NCBI GenBank assembly: GCA_034509925.1
Contig: CM067530.1
Span: 5,564,001-5,628,000, forward strand
From: Hirudinaria manillensis
Taxonomy: Eukaryota > Annelida > Clitellata > Hirudinida > Hirudinidae
Length of the DNA: 64,000 nucleotides
Reading direction: 5' to 3'
The notes beneath the pieces were generated by a model that was given only the letters and a program-made list of their open reading frames with translations, was not told the DNA's origin and did not search any database. This document shows, one piece after another, positions 12,236-24,600 of this stretch. Both the position numbers and the translations under genes were made by a program. Every line of letters begins with the position of its first letter. The stretch's first letter is position 1.

Positions 12236-12362
12236 CGGAATTTAACGCTTGGCCAAGTCTTGAGCCTGCCGTCATGAATCTCTCAAAAAAGGTGATCTGA
12301 TTGGATCATCTCTGGAGCTTGAACTCTTCCTCTTGCTGCCACCATGAACATACTGAATCAAA
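12236..12362 (-). pseudogene. Second, diverged copy of the MEIOB terminal exon
   Basis: Read on the minus strand, this segment aligns with the terminal MEIOB exon at 12908-13041: a shared CAG acceptor, then SKRK, the ATCAGA-CACCTTTTT block, and CAAGACTTG followed by a TTAAA block. The copy starts at 12352 after its own acceptor and stays open for 26 codons (starting YVHGGSKRK) to a stop ending at 12272. Small indels after SKRK change the frame relative to the original. It lies about 560 bases downstream of the real last exon, so it could be a decayed tandem duplicate or an alternative last exon. The rest of 12363-12923 shows no coding signal. Confidence 0.65.
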
Positions 12363-12576
12363 TATCAGATGATGGGTTTCATTTGCACCACCTTAAGCTA
12401 CAGTCAGCTACAGTTTTATTTACCAGATCTGGATCTGATTTCCCCTTTTTTTAAATAAAAAGCTCAGAGGATTTTCTTATTACTATTACTTATTAATAAG
12501 CACTTCCAAATAAAACTAAAACTAACAGTGGCTTAGCAAGATATTCAAATTGATTGAGTTCAAGGGGTCTTTATGT

Positions 12577-12582
12577 TTTATT
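12577..12582 (-). terminator. Candidate MEIOB poly(A) signal
   Basis: TTTATT on the + strand is AATAAA on the minus strand, about 340 bases after the MEIOB stop codon. A second candidate lies at 12415-12420. The choice between them is a guess. Confidence 0.35.
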
Positions 12583-12923
12583 TATATGGTTGGTAATGAC
12601 CATCTTTTCTGCTTTCCACACCACAAAGAATCAGCCACTCGAGGGGAAAATTGTCCAAGGTGGGGGAGGAGTTTGACCCAATAGTTATGAGTAGTTACTA
12701 TTGAGAGAGGCAGCCAGTTAAAAATAATTTATAGATGCATATAACAGAAGTGCACAGAGAGTGGGTTGTACCTCGCTATTTTATCCCATTACAATTCAAG
12801 CCAAAACCGATAAGAACAATGGCAGTCCATCTATGCAGCAGAGTTCTACAGCTTAAGAAATAAGTCTTAAGTTGTTGCTTAAAGTTTTCTTTGTCTTCAG
12901 CTCCAGTGGAGTTTAATGCATGG

Positions 12924-15728
12924 TCAAGTCTTGCATCTTTTCTGGTAGTTTAGAAACTTCTCAAAAAGGTGGTCTGATTGTATCGACTCCAGAGATAAAA
13001 CCCTTACTTTCCTCTTGCTACCAGCATGATAAGACTGAATTAACTGCATTACAAAGTGTCATCCTTTTTAATAAATTTAATAGTCTATTTGATATTAATT
13101 AAATGAGCTCACCTGGATCACTGCTTTGTATCTCTCTAATATATACTTAAACTTCAGATGCTCTCTATACTGCTCATTTAGTGTATTCAGCATACCTACC
13201 TATGACATTGATACTTAACTGTTAAATTTTGCATTGATATTTTTGTCTTGACTCACTGTTCCTCCCATCATCTTTTCTGCAACTGTTGTAGAAAGAATGC
13301 AATTGTCAAGTGTTCCGGTTTCATCCGTCAGAGAAACTTTTAAATTATAACAAGGCACTACACGATCCTGTGGCTGTATCCTCTGATCTGAATTGAGCTT
13401 GCTGCAGCCACATGGATTTCCCTCTTTAGGCATGGTCTTATGGCAGGAAGAACTGAAATGGACACAACAAGCTAAACATATGAAATGAGTGTGAATATGT
13501 TACTGACCACATGTGGGAGATGATGGCAGAAGAAGGGTCATCAATGTTGAAATAAGTTAAGACTGCCCATATTATGCAATACATTTCATCTCCTGGACAT
13601 TCCCTGATGGCCTTGACATCTCTCACACACATTTCATCCTTGATGCACTCCACTAATCACAGAATTTCACAGGATCATGAGCACATACAATGGACATCCT
13701 AATACTTACATGAAAATGGATCAAGCTCAATTTCACAGTCATTATCATCAAAGAGTATTTGGTCAAAGTCAACTGTTTTAGCAAATCTTTCAAGCAGATA
13801 AGCCTCCCTCATTTCTTAAATTATTTGAGGAAACACGTTTAATGTATTAAAAATTATGGCTTGAAAATGATACTTTCTTAGACCAAACAGGAAAGAATGA
13901 TAAAAATTGAATAATTGTGAAGAAATGCTTTAAAAATGATTCATTTATGAGTCAATTGTAGATGTATAAAGCAGAGGTTAATATCTTCATTAACAAACTT
14001 GGCTGGAGAGTACAGATAGTTCGATCAGTGGCCATGATGACAATTTTATTTCTAAAGTTATCAAATGATACCTTCACATCAGAGGCATAGATAACTGAAG
14101 AAATTAACAGAATAATTATTTCTTATAACAAGAAGGCCATTGAGCATGTTCTAGTGACCTGAATTCTTTGGCACCCATTGAGAAGACTGGTAAATCCATT
14201 CTTCATTCCAACTATTTAACAAAATATCAAAAAAACTTATCCTCATAATCCTTCTAAATTAGTATGGCAAGCATACATGGTCAAACTCAAATCAGGAGAT
14301 GTGTCATCAAAGAGCTTAACTTCTCGCTTTCGGAGTTCTTGGCCACTTTTTGTGGTAACATATGTTGGCTCCCAAATCTAAAAACCCAACTCCTTAGTTG
14401 CAGATGATATGTTTGTAACTTCATTAGTACTCTTAGGGAAATGTTATTACTATTTTTGAAATTATTATTCATTAGTTTAATATATTGTTATTATTATTAT
14501 TATTATTGGCCTTTGAATTCATTAAAATTATTTCATTTATTTGGAATGTTTCTACTTCTAAATTATCTCTAATTAACGAATAATTCTGTAAAGAATTACA
14601 CAATCTTTTAGTGATGATCAATAAGAAGTAACAACAACATTGTGATGTGATCAAATTATTTTTAAATCGATTACCTGCTTCACTACAGCTAGAATAGATA
14701 TGTATTGACCTTGTAAATCTTTACCATAACTATTAAGATCAAATATTGTGTAGCAGTTGCTCTGAGCTTTAGTAGGAAATTTCATTAGATCTTGATAAAA
14801 GTCATTGTTATCTCCGTAGGCCTTCAGTGTCCCTCGTGACTCGCATAAGTTCAGGAAAAGAGGACTGAGTTTCAAAAGAACTTGAGCATAAATGAAAACT
14901 TTTCAAATGAAACCTAACCTGGTTGTAAATGGCTTAAATCTTTCATGTTTTCCATCATTAGGCTTAGACTGAACCATGGCATTATCAATCACAACTAGTA
15001 AAAAATGATTTATTGACTATATGTTATTGTGCTGGATGAAATTGTTTAAAACTAATTAATTGAATCACTTTAAATACTTCAAAAACTTGACTGCAATGAA
15101 CAAAATAAAAATATCTCTGACCCAGGAGAGTGGTATAAAATATAGTAGCATTGCCTAAGTCTCTTAAAATTAATGCTTAAAGATATCTCAATATTATAAA
15201 CCGTAAAAGGTTCTTGAGATTTTTTGCAAGGAATGAATTATCACAATCACAGATAAATTTTCTAACCAACATCCCCCACGTGAAATGTATCAATAAACTT
15301 TCCAAATTGTTCATATCCCCAGCAAGAAACATTTATAGTATCTTGAGGAGAATCTCGAATAGTAATATCAATAACGCACTTCGGCATGTTATCTGTCAAA
15401 CGACATGTGATTTTAACAAAATTATTTCAGGTTAGTGAAGGTTTAAGTGAAGACCTTTTTTGCAGATAAAATGCTTTAATCTCCCTTTCTGAATAATAAT
15501 TCCTGCAACACTCTGGAAAGTGAGTTTTGAATGAGAAAGCAAATCATATGACGTGCGGCATTTAGAACTTACGGATTTTGTCATGCCGACGGAGAGATTA
15601 GCGATCCCCACAAAATGAGGTTGTTTTGAGCAGCACAACATCTCCTCGAAGGTGTCTCCGACATTTCCCCACTTGGCACTTCGTGACGGAACTCGCTGGA
15701 CCGACGCTCCCCTTCCGCCCCAAGCCAT
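12924..15728 (-). CDS. MEIOB: MEIOB homologue (meiosis-specific OB-fold ssDNA-binding protein)
   Basis: MEIOB works with SPATA22 and RPA on single-stranded DNA during meiotic recombination. Thirteen exons, 5' to 3' on the minus strand: 15728-15573, 15512-15455, 15392-15267, 14994-14919, 14864-14675, 14377-14277, 14211-14159, 14094-13999, 13814-13710, 13652-13508, 13452-13257, 13199-13113, 13034-12924. They sum to 1500 bases (499 aa plus stop) with all phases agreeing. Family matches: TIRDSP...VSCWG and FHVGDV in the first OB fold, ISILAVVKQ, REVKLFDDTSP, VIYASDVKVSFDNFRNK, YFNIDD, a CSSC...CGC zinc-ribbon-like pair, LTDETGTLDNC and VAEKMMG in the last OB fold, and a final SKRKVRVLSLE strand. 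The first 52 residues (MAWGGRGASV...) have no match that I recognise. Human MEIOB is somewhat shorter (about 440-470 aa). The ATG at 15728 opens the longest consistent frame. Confidence 0.93.
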
Positions 15729-16872
15729 AACTAGTGATACCTGCAGGTGTCGTCTGCTCTAATACTACTACTGAAAACTGGTAATTATTATTTCTATTTG
15801 ATCCAGTATTTTTCCAATGTACTGCACTACATAATTCTTAAAAGTATACCGACTAAAATTGCTACCATTCAAAAAAGTAGTCATTTCTAAAACTTTTTCT
15901 CTTAACTTTGCAAACTAGAATGTTGCCATAGGCAACGGAAGGAGAGTTGCAAGGAGAGAAAATTTTCTCCTCCGGATTTTTTTTTTGTTACCACTTTGTC
16001 AAAATACCGAAATTTTGTTTCTCCAAGCTCGTAGAATTTGATTAACTAGCCATCTCATTTTTTAGTTATATAGCATACTACATCTTGACTTAAAGCTCCA
16101 ATTAAACAAGATATGCAAATTAAAAAAATTATTCTCATACAAAAGCATCAAAACTTCTGCGGCCCCGAAGAAAGTTAGTATATATCATAACTGCAACAAT
16201 ATAATTATGACGGTTGCGGTTTATATTATAAATTTATCTTATGAACATCGTGATTTTGACCGCAAGCAGATCATCGTGGGAAAAATCGGATAACCAATCA
16301 GAAGTTACTTGAATATTAATGAGGTCAAATTTATTTTCCTAAAAATAAGTTTTGAAGCAAAACACATCAAAAACAAAACACTAAATACTAAAATAAATAT
16401 CTAGCGAAATTATTTTTGTCAAGTATTTTTAACTTTTTTTGCACAAACAATAAACTAATGCCTAGCGGCTTTGACTTGTTCACTTTAACATCCACTAAGG
16501 TCACATGCATAAAAGATCCTCTGAAGATTCTTGAGATATGATGTCATTTTGACAAACCGACACATATTGGTGCCCTCATAAAACTTTTTGTTTATTTTAC
16601 GGACCATGCATGTTTATTGTGAGTATTTGTGGTTAAAATACCAATTACAATAATTAATATTAACATTTGGAAATAGAGAAACATGACATTACCATGGCGT
16701 TTCTGAACCAACTACTCCTGGCATTAACAAACGCTTTCTGGCTATTGGGGCATCTGGATTTTTCTTCTGGGACAGGTTTAATGGCTGCTTCTCCTTTTTT
16801 TTTTTACAAGCAGGTTGCTATGGACAATTGGGATGCTTTAACTTTGAAATGCTTACGTAGCATTATCAAGGC
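15729..16872. other. Intergenic region, possible divergent promoter of MEIOB and the mini-gene
   Basis: The 1.1 kb between the MEIOB start codon and the next candidate gene holds no convincing exon. A CpG-richer patch covers the MEIOB first exon (about 15640-15725). I see no clear TATA box. An open stretch at 16690-16800 lacks consistent splice partners. Confidence 0.4.
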
Positions 16873-17299
16873 ATGACGTGTTACAGTAGGTACCGCAACG
16901 ACCCCTTTCCCAAAGAGACCATATTCTCCGAAAAGGGGTTTCTTGTACCTGGGCCACGGTTAGAAAGAGATCCCTTCAGAGCTTTGAGGTAAATTGAGGC
17001 CAAAGGAGTCATCAAAATGATAAATAATTTTGCGTTTTTCGTTCGTATTTGTAATATATCTATTTCATTTATAATATATCTATTTATGTTTCATGATGTG
17101 GACCATGCCGACCTGTGATTGATCTAGAACTTCGGTAGGATGGACCAAAATTTTGAAGGAGGAAAATTTACCAGCGGATGAGACTGCGAGGTAAATGTGT
17201 AAAAATATCCAATTTAGACGTTGATTTGTTTCCCCCGGTCACCAAGCTTTAAAAATTCTCCCTTTTAGATCCGCCACTAATGTCAATCCCAAAAGGTAA
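16873..17299 (+). CDS. Candidate three-exon small protein (about 69 aa), unknown function
   Basis: Three short segments join in phase: 16873-16988 (ATG start, phase-2 donor gtaaat), 17128-17190 (acceptor ATCTAG, donor gtaaat) and 17269-17299 (acceptor TTTTAG, ending AAAAGG-TAA). The predicted 69-residue protein is polar and basic, with motifs such as YRNDPFPKE, GFLVPGPRLERDPFRALR and KILKEENLPADE. The aperiodic, charged and Pro-rich composition looks like real protein and unlike the surrounding AT-rich DNA. I do not recognise the family. An in-frame TAG lies five codons before the ATG, so this is the first ATG unless an upstream exon joins at the CGTAG acceptor at 16860. A GT donor overlapping the last codons (17296) leaves room for further exons. 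Confidence 0.45.
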
Positions 17300-17639
17300 C
17301 TAAATTTAACAAATAACTAACTGATTCATTAACGAACTACAAAGTGGTGCCTCGGATTAACTTTATGACAACGTTTGTCTTACTTCTTAAGTAGTTATCT
17401 TAAATTACACAAAATGAAGTTCTTATACAATGTTAACGATTAAATTAAATAATTTTAAAATATATTTAATCAATGGAAAATAATTTAATTGTCATATGAG
17501 CGTCATTTCATTCCTCGACAGCAGTTGACCTCTTCTTTAGGGGTTAAAGTTCATTTCAAGTGATTTCCTGGTTTTGTTGGTGAAATAGTTGAATTAAATT
17601 TGGTATAATTTAGTATTTATTTGGTTGCCTGAAGAGAAT

Positions 17640-17785
17640 AACGATAATAAAAATGATAATGACGAAGACGACGATGATAATATTGATAATAATATTGATG
17701 GTAATAATAATAATAACAATAATAATAATGACAATAATAATAATGTTATTATCAATATTAATAACAATAATAATAATAATTCAGG
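17640..17785. repeat. AAT/GAT-rich low-complexity tract
   Basis: A degenerate run of AAT, GAT and AAC triplets. It creates an Asn/Asp-rich open frame on + and a Leu/Ser-rich one on -, both explained by the triplet repeat. Confidence 0.9.
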
Positions 17786-18929
17786 AAACTCTTTTGGTGA
17801 AAGTAGCTCTATAGGGACAAAACAACCCAGCTTCGGGGCGCAAAATTTAAGCGACTGTGACGTGAGACACAGATGTCGCTTGTAAAACATGTCGCTCGTA
17901 GCTTTTCTAAAGAGCTTCTACTTTCTATCTCTTTTCAAATGGAACTTTAAAAAATTTATTACCGTAAGTTTCTTTACCATTTATGCTTGGAGAATTGAAT
18001 GGATTTTAATAAGTCTCTTTTAGGGAGAATATTGTTATAATATTACTAAAGTTATATTGTTATAATATTACTATAATTTTAGAATATTACTAATATATTA
18101 TTGTGCAATATTCAAGTACTTAGAAAATCAGGATTTATAAATTTCTTCTGGCAGCCAAAAAATATTCCAAAGTGAAGTTTTCCTCGGCCTTTGATCTTAG
18201 TTGCTCATCAGAAGATCAAATTTAATTTCACATGTGAATCGGTGTGAAAAAATAAATAATATTTATGATTTAATGAGCCTAATTATATAAAACGTGTTTC
18301 AAGCAAATATGAAGCAAATATTTAAAGATCTTTCTTCACTTCAAATCACCTTTTTATGACATCATTATTATTATTATTACGACGGGAGCTCATTCTCTCC
18401 GACCCAAAGGCACACTGAACAAATAAACAAACTTCCATCGTATGGCGTAATATGCTCCATGAAGGGGGCCTGTTTAGGTAAGGATCGTGCAGCAGCCACG
18501 ATTGGCCAAGTTGTAGTACGTAGTCGGTGTACAATAGATAGATAAATAATCTCTACAAAGTACCGAACGAATTTTTCCAGAAAATCTCGGATCATCAGTT
18601 CTAAAGTGAATGAGTTCTTGAAGGACTAAAAATGCTTAAATTCTTTGAGACATTACTTAAAATTAATTAAAAAATACGTTTTCAAATCTCAAAATACTCT
18701 TAATACTCTAATTTTAACTTTAAAATTAAACTGCTTCAATTCATAATTATAAAATTGATATGCATATTCCTTAATAATGCAAAAAGTTATTTTAAAATTT
18801 ATACGAGCAAGAACAGATGAAGCATCGAAAAAGATTGGCGGACCTTGTTCACATCTGTGTCTGAAAAATATGACATGGGGTATGGCTTACGTTGTTAGAA
18901 CAGACCTACAGGTTTTGAATGAGCTGAAC

Positions 18930-18933
18930 AATA

Positions 18934-18976
<43 letters not shown>
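18930..18976. repeat. (AAT)n microsatellite
   Basis: About fifteen AAT units, followed by further ATT/AAT-rich sequence to about 19200. Confidence 0.92.
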
Positions 18977-18977
<1 letters not shown>

Positions 18978-21550
18978 AAAATAATAATGATTTAATTCCT
19001 ATTATTTATTATTCTCATTAATTTTTATTATAGTAATTTTGATAATTATTATAATGCATTATAAACTAAATTATAATAATTTGCAATTTAATTATTAAAA
19101 ATAATAAACAATTACTATTTATTGTTATTATATCATAATCAATTATTATTATTATTTCGTAATTGCTTTTGTTATTATTGTTGTTATTATTTTATATCAA
19201 TTATGTCTGAAACCCGTCTAGGATATACGCATTTGCGATGAACAAATTTATAACTCTGAATCATTTCAGAGCATCACGCACCTGAACAAACCACTCGGGG
19301 ATGTTAATAAATGAATAATTACCTGAATGTATCTAACAAGGTTGATGTTAATCGTTCAATTTAACACCTGGGCGGTTGAGATTCGATTAAAAATAATATG
19401 GATCGTCATAAAACTTGTTTATCAAACAATCTCGCAAGCACAGATGAAGCTTTCTTTTGAAACAAAATGATTAGGAATTAGGCATAAAATTAGTTAGGCT
19501 TGATTCGGCAGTTAATTTTTGGTGATGTTTTTTAATATGTGCTTGTTTTCTAAATTTGATTTTCTGAAGAATCATTAAAATAAATTAATTCTCAATCGAA
19601 AGAAGAATTCATTCTGAGTAAAGGAATTTAATCAAAGGTCAGCTATTAATTAAGAATGATTTAGCAGTAAAGCATCCAGAGGCTCATTTCTTCCTCGTGA
19701 TGGTAACCAACAGTTAAGGCAGTTGAATCAAATGTTGCATGTAGACATTCAGCACGAGCTGACATTTGACACAAACAACGCGAGATGATTTTTATTTCTC
19801 TTTGTGACAACCATCATTTTAAAGCTGTTAGTGATGCTTTCCCGGCCAAAAAAAAAACTCTAAAATCGTTTTTCACACGCTTTGGAAAAGACCAAAAATA
19901 TTTGAGTTTTTAAAAGCGTTGCCTATAAAGCGCTGTCTCTAAAGAAACATCCTCCACAACTGTTCCTGCCGCTCACTTTTCGGGCCGAATGTTTGGCTCG
20001 AACACAAGTGGACCGTAAAAGTTTCTCACAAGATCTTTTAATTGCTTCCTTTCAGATTCTTTTGAATGAATTCTTAAACATTAACGAAATCTTTTCACGG
20101 CTTCGGTCTCTTTGGGCGATGTCTTCTTGCTAATGCTGTCGGTACTATTAAGCACTACCTGTTGTTGGTTAATTGTTTATTCCTATTTCAGACATCAAAC
20201 TCTCAGGTACATCGGAGGATTGTACTTGAGGAACAAAAGACAAACTTATTGTGGCACACAAAAGGATCTGACGTCAGCCAAAGGAACTTTTGGGTCTTCA
20301 CAGTGGCTGACTTTGCACTCGTGACATCCATTCTTTCGACGAAGTTGCCTTAGTTTTCACTGTCGGTGATTAATTGCCTGTTTTTAATTTTAAATTCTTG
20401 TCTATCAAGAGTTGATTTTTCTGCTACACTTTTGTTGACATGTTCCGATGTCAATTCGTAATGGCAATTCGCAACACCCGTTTAAGAGATGGATACGCTA
20501 AACCGTGGCAACATCTCCACGATTTAGATTGAATCGATAATGAAGACTCAGAATTTTTAGTCTGAGCTCTCTTTAGGAGATATGGCAGACAAAGGAGATT
20601 TGTTTATTTTAGGGATTCGATTCGTTAATGAGGCAACCATGCGCGAAATAGGCTTAATCAAGTAATCACTAAAAACATTTTTCTTTGTGGGAAAAAAAAA
20701 GAAATATGGCGGTAATTCGGGGATTAACGAGGATAATGGTGCCAGAATATTTCTTCCATAATTTACAGTAGCACGTTGAGACCATGACAAATCCTAGAAT
20801 TAAAACTGCGACCTCATGGATGTGAGAATCTGTTCAGAAAATCGAATCTTGACGAAAGAATTAAAAACTTATTGAAAGATATTCATACCGAACAGGAAGA
20901 ATTTTGTGAAAGCATTTTTTTTTTCAATTTTTGAGAGAAAACTAACCTGAGCACGTTTTGAATAGATGCGTTTTCATTTGCATAAATTTTTGACCCAAGC
21001 ACCGACACGTTGAGAGAATGTAATTTAAATTTAATGAAACCATCAGAGGGCATTTCAAAGACCTCAGATTGAACTATGCAGTCAGGAGGGATTTAAGTAC
21101 ATTTAGAGCGAATGGAGTAAATAATTTACTGTTGCATTCGAAGCAGCGCTGACAGACGAGCTGGCAATTTCTACCCCGGTTGGGTATAAATTTTCCGGTT
21201 ACATTGAATTCTTGGGCGAAATTCGGTTATTTCTCGCGAGCCAAAGATTAATAGGAAAGATACGTGCAAAGGTGCAAAAATACTCCAAAGAAGCATACAG
21301 ATGCATCAACTGTTAGCTAGGTAGCATGCTTCTCTCGTTCTAAACTGCACGAACGCCAAAATGATGCCAACAAACTTGATCTCGGAATCATCTCGAGATT
21401 TATGAAACACATTTTCGAATAAAAAAAATCCCTTTGAAGTTCTTACTTTTTCTTGTATTAGAAGAAAATGTAGATTACAATTGATCGAGATGTATGCGGT
21501 TGTAGCGAGCGAACACGAGTCGTACACGAACAATAGAGTGCTTCGGTCTC

Positions 21551-21557
21551 TATAAAA
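21551..21557 (+). promoter_or_regulatory. TATA box of the ephrin gene
   Basis: TATAAAA lies about 149 bases upstream of the ephrin start codon in a locally GC-richer region. Initiation near 21580 would give a 5' leader of about 120 bases. That leader contains two upstream ATGs: a seven-codon frame at 21588-21611, and a six-codon frame starting at 21695 that overlaps the main start. Confidence 0.6.
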
Positions 21558-21699
21558 AGCCTGTTGCCGTTCGTACGCCTGCGTGCCATGGAGCCGGCTT
21601 TCAAGAGTTGAAAGTCTGTTGTATTCGGATTAGAAGATTTGGGATCTCGTTACTCGACAAAAGAGGAAAGAACAAGCTTTATTTCCTTCTGACCATGAA

Positions 21700-24600
21700 A
21701 TGTGGAATTTTATGAAGAGCTGTTTAACTCTTGTGGCTTGCCTGATGAACGTCTCACAACAAATAAGACTTGCCCCCATCTACTGGAACTCGACGAACAC
21801 AATGTAAGTATCTTCATCCATCGTTTATGTGCCATTTCATCGCTTAATCGTATTAGCCACTATTAGGTACGTGCCCTGACTGTCCGATGTTTGTTTATCT
21901 TCTGGTCTTCTGCCGCCACGACTGATGTTGAGAGGCGATCAATATAGCAGCAGTGCACCTAGGACATTAATCATTATAAAGTCAGAATAACATGTCCTGT
22001 TTTCACTCATAACATAAGCCCGCGAGTGTACATTTAGCTTCCCGTCGTAATCGTGATTATAATCAATGACGGGATTTATTTACGAATGCTTCTGGAATAA
22101 AACATCAAAGGCATCTTTATTTACCGGAGCAACGTAACATGTAGATGTACGAGCAAGGCCAATGTAAATAATTGATTAAAATTAATGTCGTCATAGCGAC
22201 CAATTAGTGATTTTATTGATTTGTTTGATTGGCAAAAAAAACCCAACGTCATTTTGCTCCAATTAGCAGACTAGTGAGCGATTATTGTTATTGATCACAT
22301 CCACCAGTGAATGTATTAACAATAACCGCTGACAGCTATCTCGTCTGAATGCTAATTTAAGCAGACAATATATGAACTTTTGAAGAGCATTAAAACGAGT
22401 TTAGACTTGAATCGGGATTTGAGTCTCGTTGTGTCTACGAACTTCTTGTAAATTGAAGAGAATGTGGAAGCTTTGAAACAGCATTCGAACAGCCAGTTAT
22501 TGAATCATCAATAGTTTCTCGTTTGACAGCCTGTCAAAGTGCTGCGTCGTGGCTCTCTTAATATTTGTCTGCAAAACTCTATTTCAACATGATTTATTTC
22601 GGATGTCGGTGAGAGCCGAAACGCTCAAATCGGGACCTAGATTAGGAATCTTCTCCTGATGCTCTGCAAAGAATTCCAACTGCAAGCGGTTCATCAATTC
22701 GCGAGAATTGGTCATATTTCAAGTCCATATTTTTGCAAATCGATTTCATTTTATGCGAGAATTTGAAACGAGCCGGGCTTCGGCACTGCACGGGGTCGTT
22801 GTGTGCATTGAAAACATCTGCTTCTTATCTCTGCTAAATCATAATATAATTCATGGCATAAATCATAATATAATTTGCACTTATTCTCGCTCGGTCATTT
22901 TCTATTTCGTTCGTTCGAACTAACGTTGCTTTCGATTGAATTACTTTATCACCTGAACTTGTGAACAAAATGAGTTTTTATCGCCTGGTGAAAGGCGGTG
23001 TTTATTAGGGAATGTCGATATATTCTCCTTCATTCACTTCCAAGTAATCCCCGGCCTTTGTGGGGATTCTGCTACTTTGATGCTTTCGCATTCTCTGAGA
23101 ACGTGAGTAACAAGATTTGTCTTTGATCGAATTTTATGTCCAGACATTAATTCTGCCTCAATTTTGACTCACTTAACGCTTGTTTCCCATCCTACTCCCG
23201 CAAAAAGCTTCTGATGAGGATGCATTCAACCAAGTTTCAAGTTTAACTCAGACGACAATTTGGGCTTGAGTGACGCAATAAAAGACGCAATAAAAACTAC
23301 TTGTAAATTCCACTTAAAGAACGAAACATTCCATGCCCAGTTATTTAAGACAACTAATTGGCTAACATAATATCCTTCAACAAAGATGAGTTTTAATTAT
23401 TTTTCTAATCTAGGGGCTGAATTAACCAGATGAAGTGTGTTTTGACTGGCACAGCTGACAGGCGGGTGCATCAAAAAATAAGTCTTTCACCGACGCAAAC
23501 CACGCTCAACTTGACACGGACTCCCCATCCACAAGTAGAACGTTTTTAGCCAAAACATAAAGGAGAGCTTAAGGCAATTTTGTCTGCTCCTTCGGATTGG
23601 ATTTTCGGATTTCATCCATTCTTCAAACGTACATTATGCTTGTCAATCATGCGTCCTATTTTTGCACATTTCCCTATGCCTACTAACTAGTTTTTTTCAA
23701 AACTCAATTCCAATTCTTTTGTAAGTTTTAAACAATTCATACACCGAGCTTCGAGCAAAGTGAGATGGAATCTCACATCGTAGCATTTTAAAAGTGTATA
23801 TATATATATATATATTAATGTTATCAAAGATAACTCTCGCAGCGACTTTCCGTTTTAATCCCAGGAAAATAGACTAATTTAAAATAAGACTAATATGGAA
23901 GCATTCCAGACGCGGGATCTGAAGAATTTCCTACGTTTTCCGTTCTGATTTTCCCGGATTTAGCCACCCGCATTGCGTAAAAACTCCGTAGCAAGAAGCA
24001 CTTCAAATTTTAAATCTCTTTTGGAAAATAACAACTATTACTTTCTTTTTTGTTTTACTTCTTTCATGCTTAATTCAAAATTATGGATTACTTTAGGATG
24101 GAGTTTGATAATATCTATTATAGACATTTTATTCAATAAAAGCTGGAAGCGATTTAATATAAAAAAAATTCTACCTGAACTGTAACAGCAATGATGCCGA
24201 TGACGATAACAATGGCGAAGTCAGATAATAAATTCAAATTAAAGTTATTATAATGATAAGTTACGTCCCCCCAACGACAACAACGTGACTCCTAACAACA
24301 CGACTTGTCCAAATGTCGCTACAACGTATCAGCTGTTGACCACCTAAAACCGGTTTATGAGTAACTATGAGTAACATTGAAGCAATCCATTAGCACCTCT
24401 TTGGACCTTTTGTAATAATGGGGACGACAGTTCTAATTATTACGGCGATGACGGTGATGATAACGATGATGACTGTGACGATAACGATGGTTACGGTGAT
24501 GGCGATGATGATGATGATTAATAATTTATTTTTTTCCCCTGGCAGTTTTAAATCCAGCACAAGCCCTGAACCCATCCAAGCCAAGCTTGAATATCACGTA

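Larger units (their letters stand above)
17300..21550. other. Gene-poor AT-rich interval upstream of ephrin
   Basis: I found no exon chain with agreeing phases on either strand. The interval contains AAT/ATT-rich low-complexity DNA (17640-17785, 18930-18976, 19140-19195). Isolated open frames at 20112-20353 and on the minus strand around 18350-18600 and 20557-20790 have no recognisable domain. It may hold regulatory DNA for ephrin, but nothing in it could be assigned. Confidence 0.5.

Noticed and set aside
16667-16876. 69-codon open frame before the mini-gene
   Set aside because: It begins at a non-ATG codon, contains a homopolymer T run and cannot be joined in phase to the following exons.
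17594-17890. Asn/Asp-rich (+) and Leu/Ser-rich (-) open frames
   Set aside because: Both are translations of a degenerate AAT/GAT triplet tract.
20112-20353. Two overlapping open frames in the interval upstream of ephrin
   Set aside because: Short, mutually overlapping, without domain or supporting splice chain.
24390-24600. Met/Thr/Val-rich frames on both strands before the second ephrin exon
   Set aside because: Product of the GATGAC simple repeat. Only the part from 24546 onward is exon.
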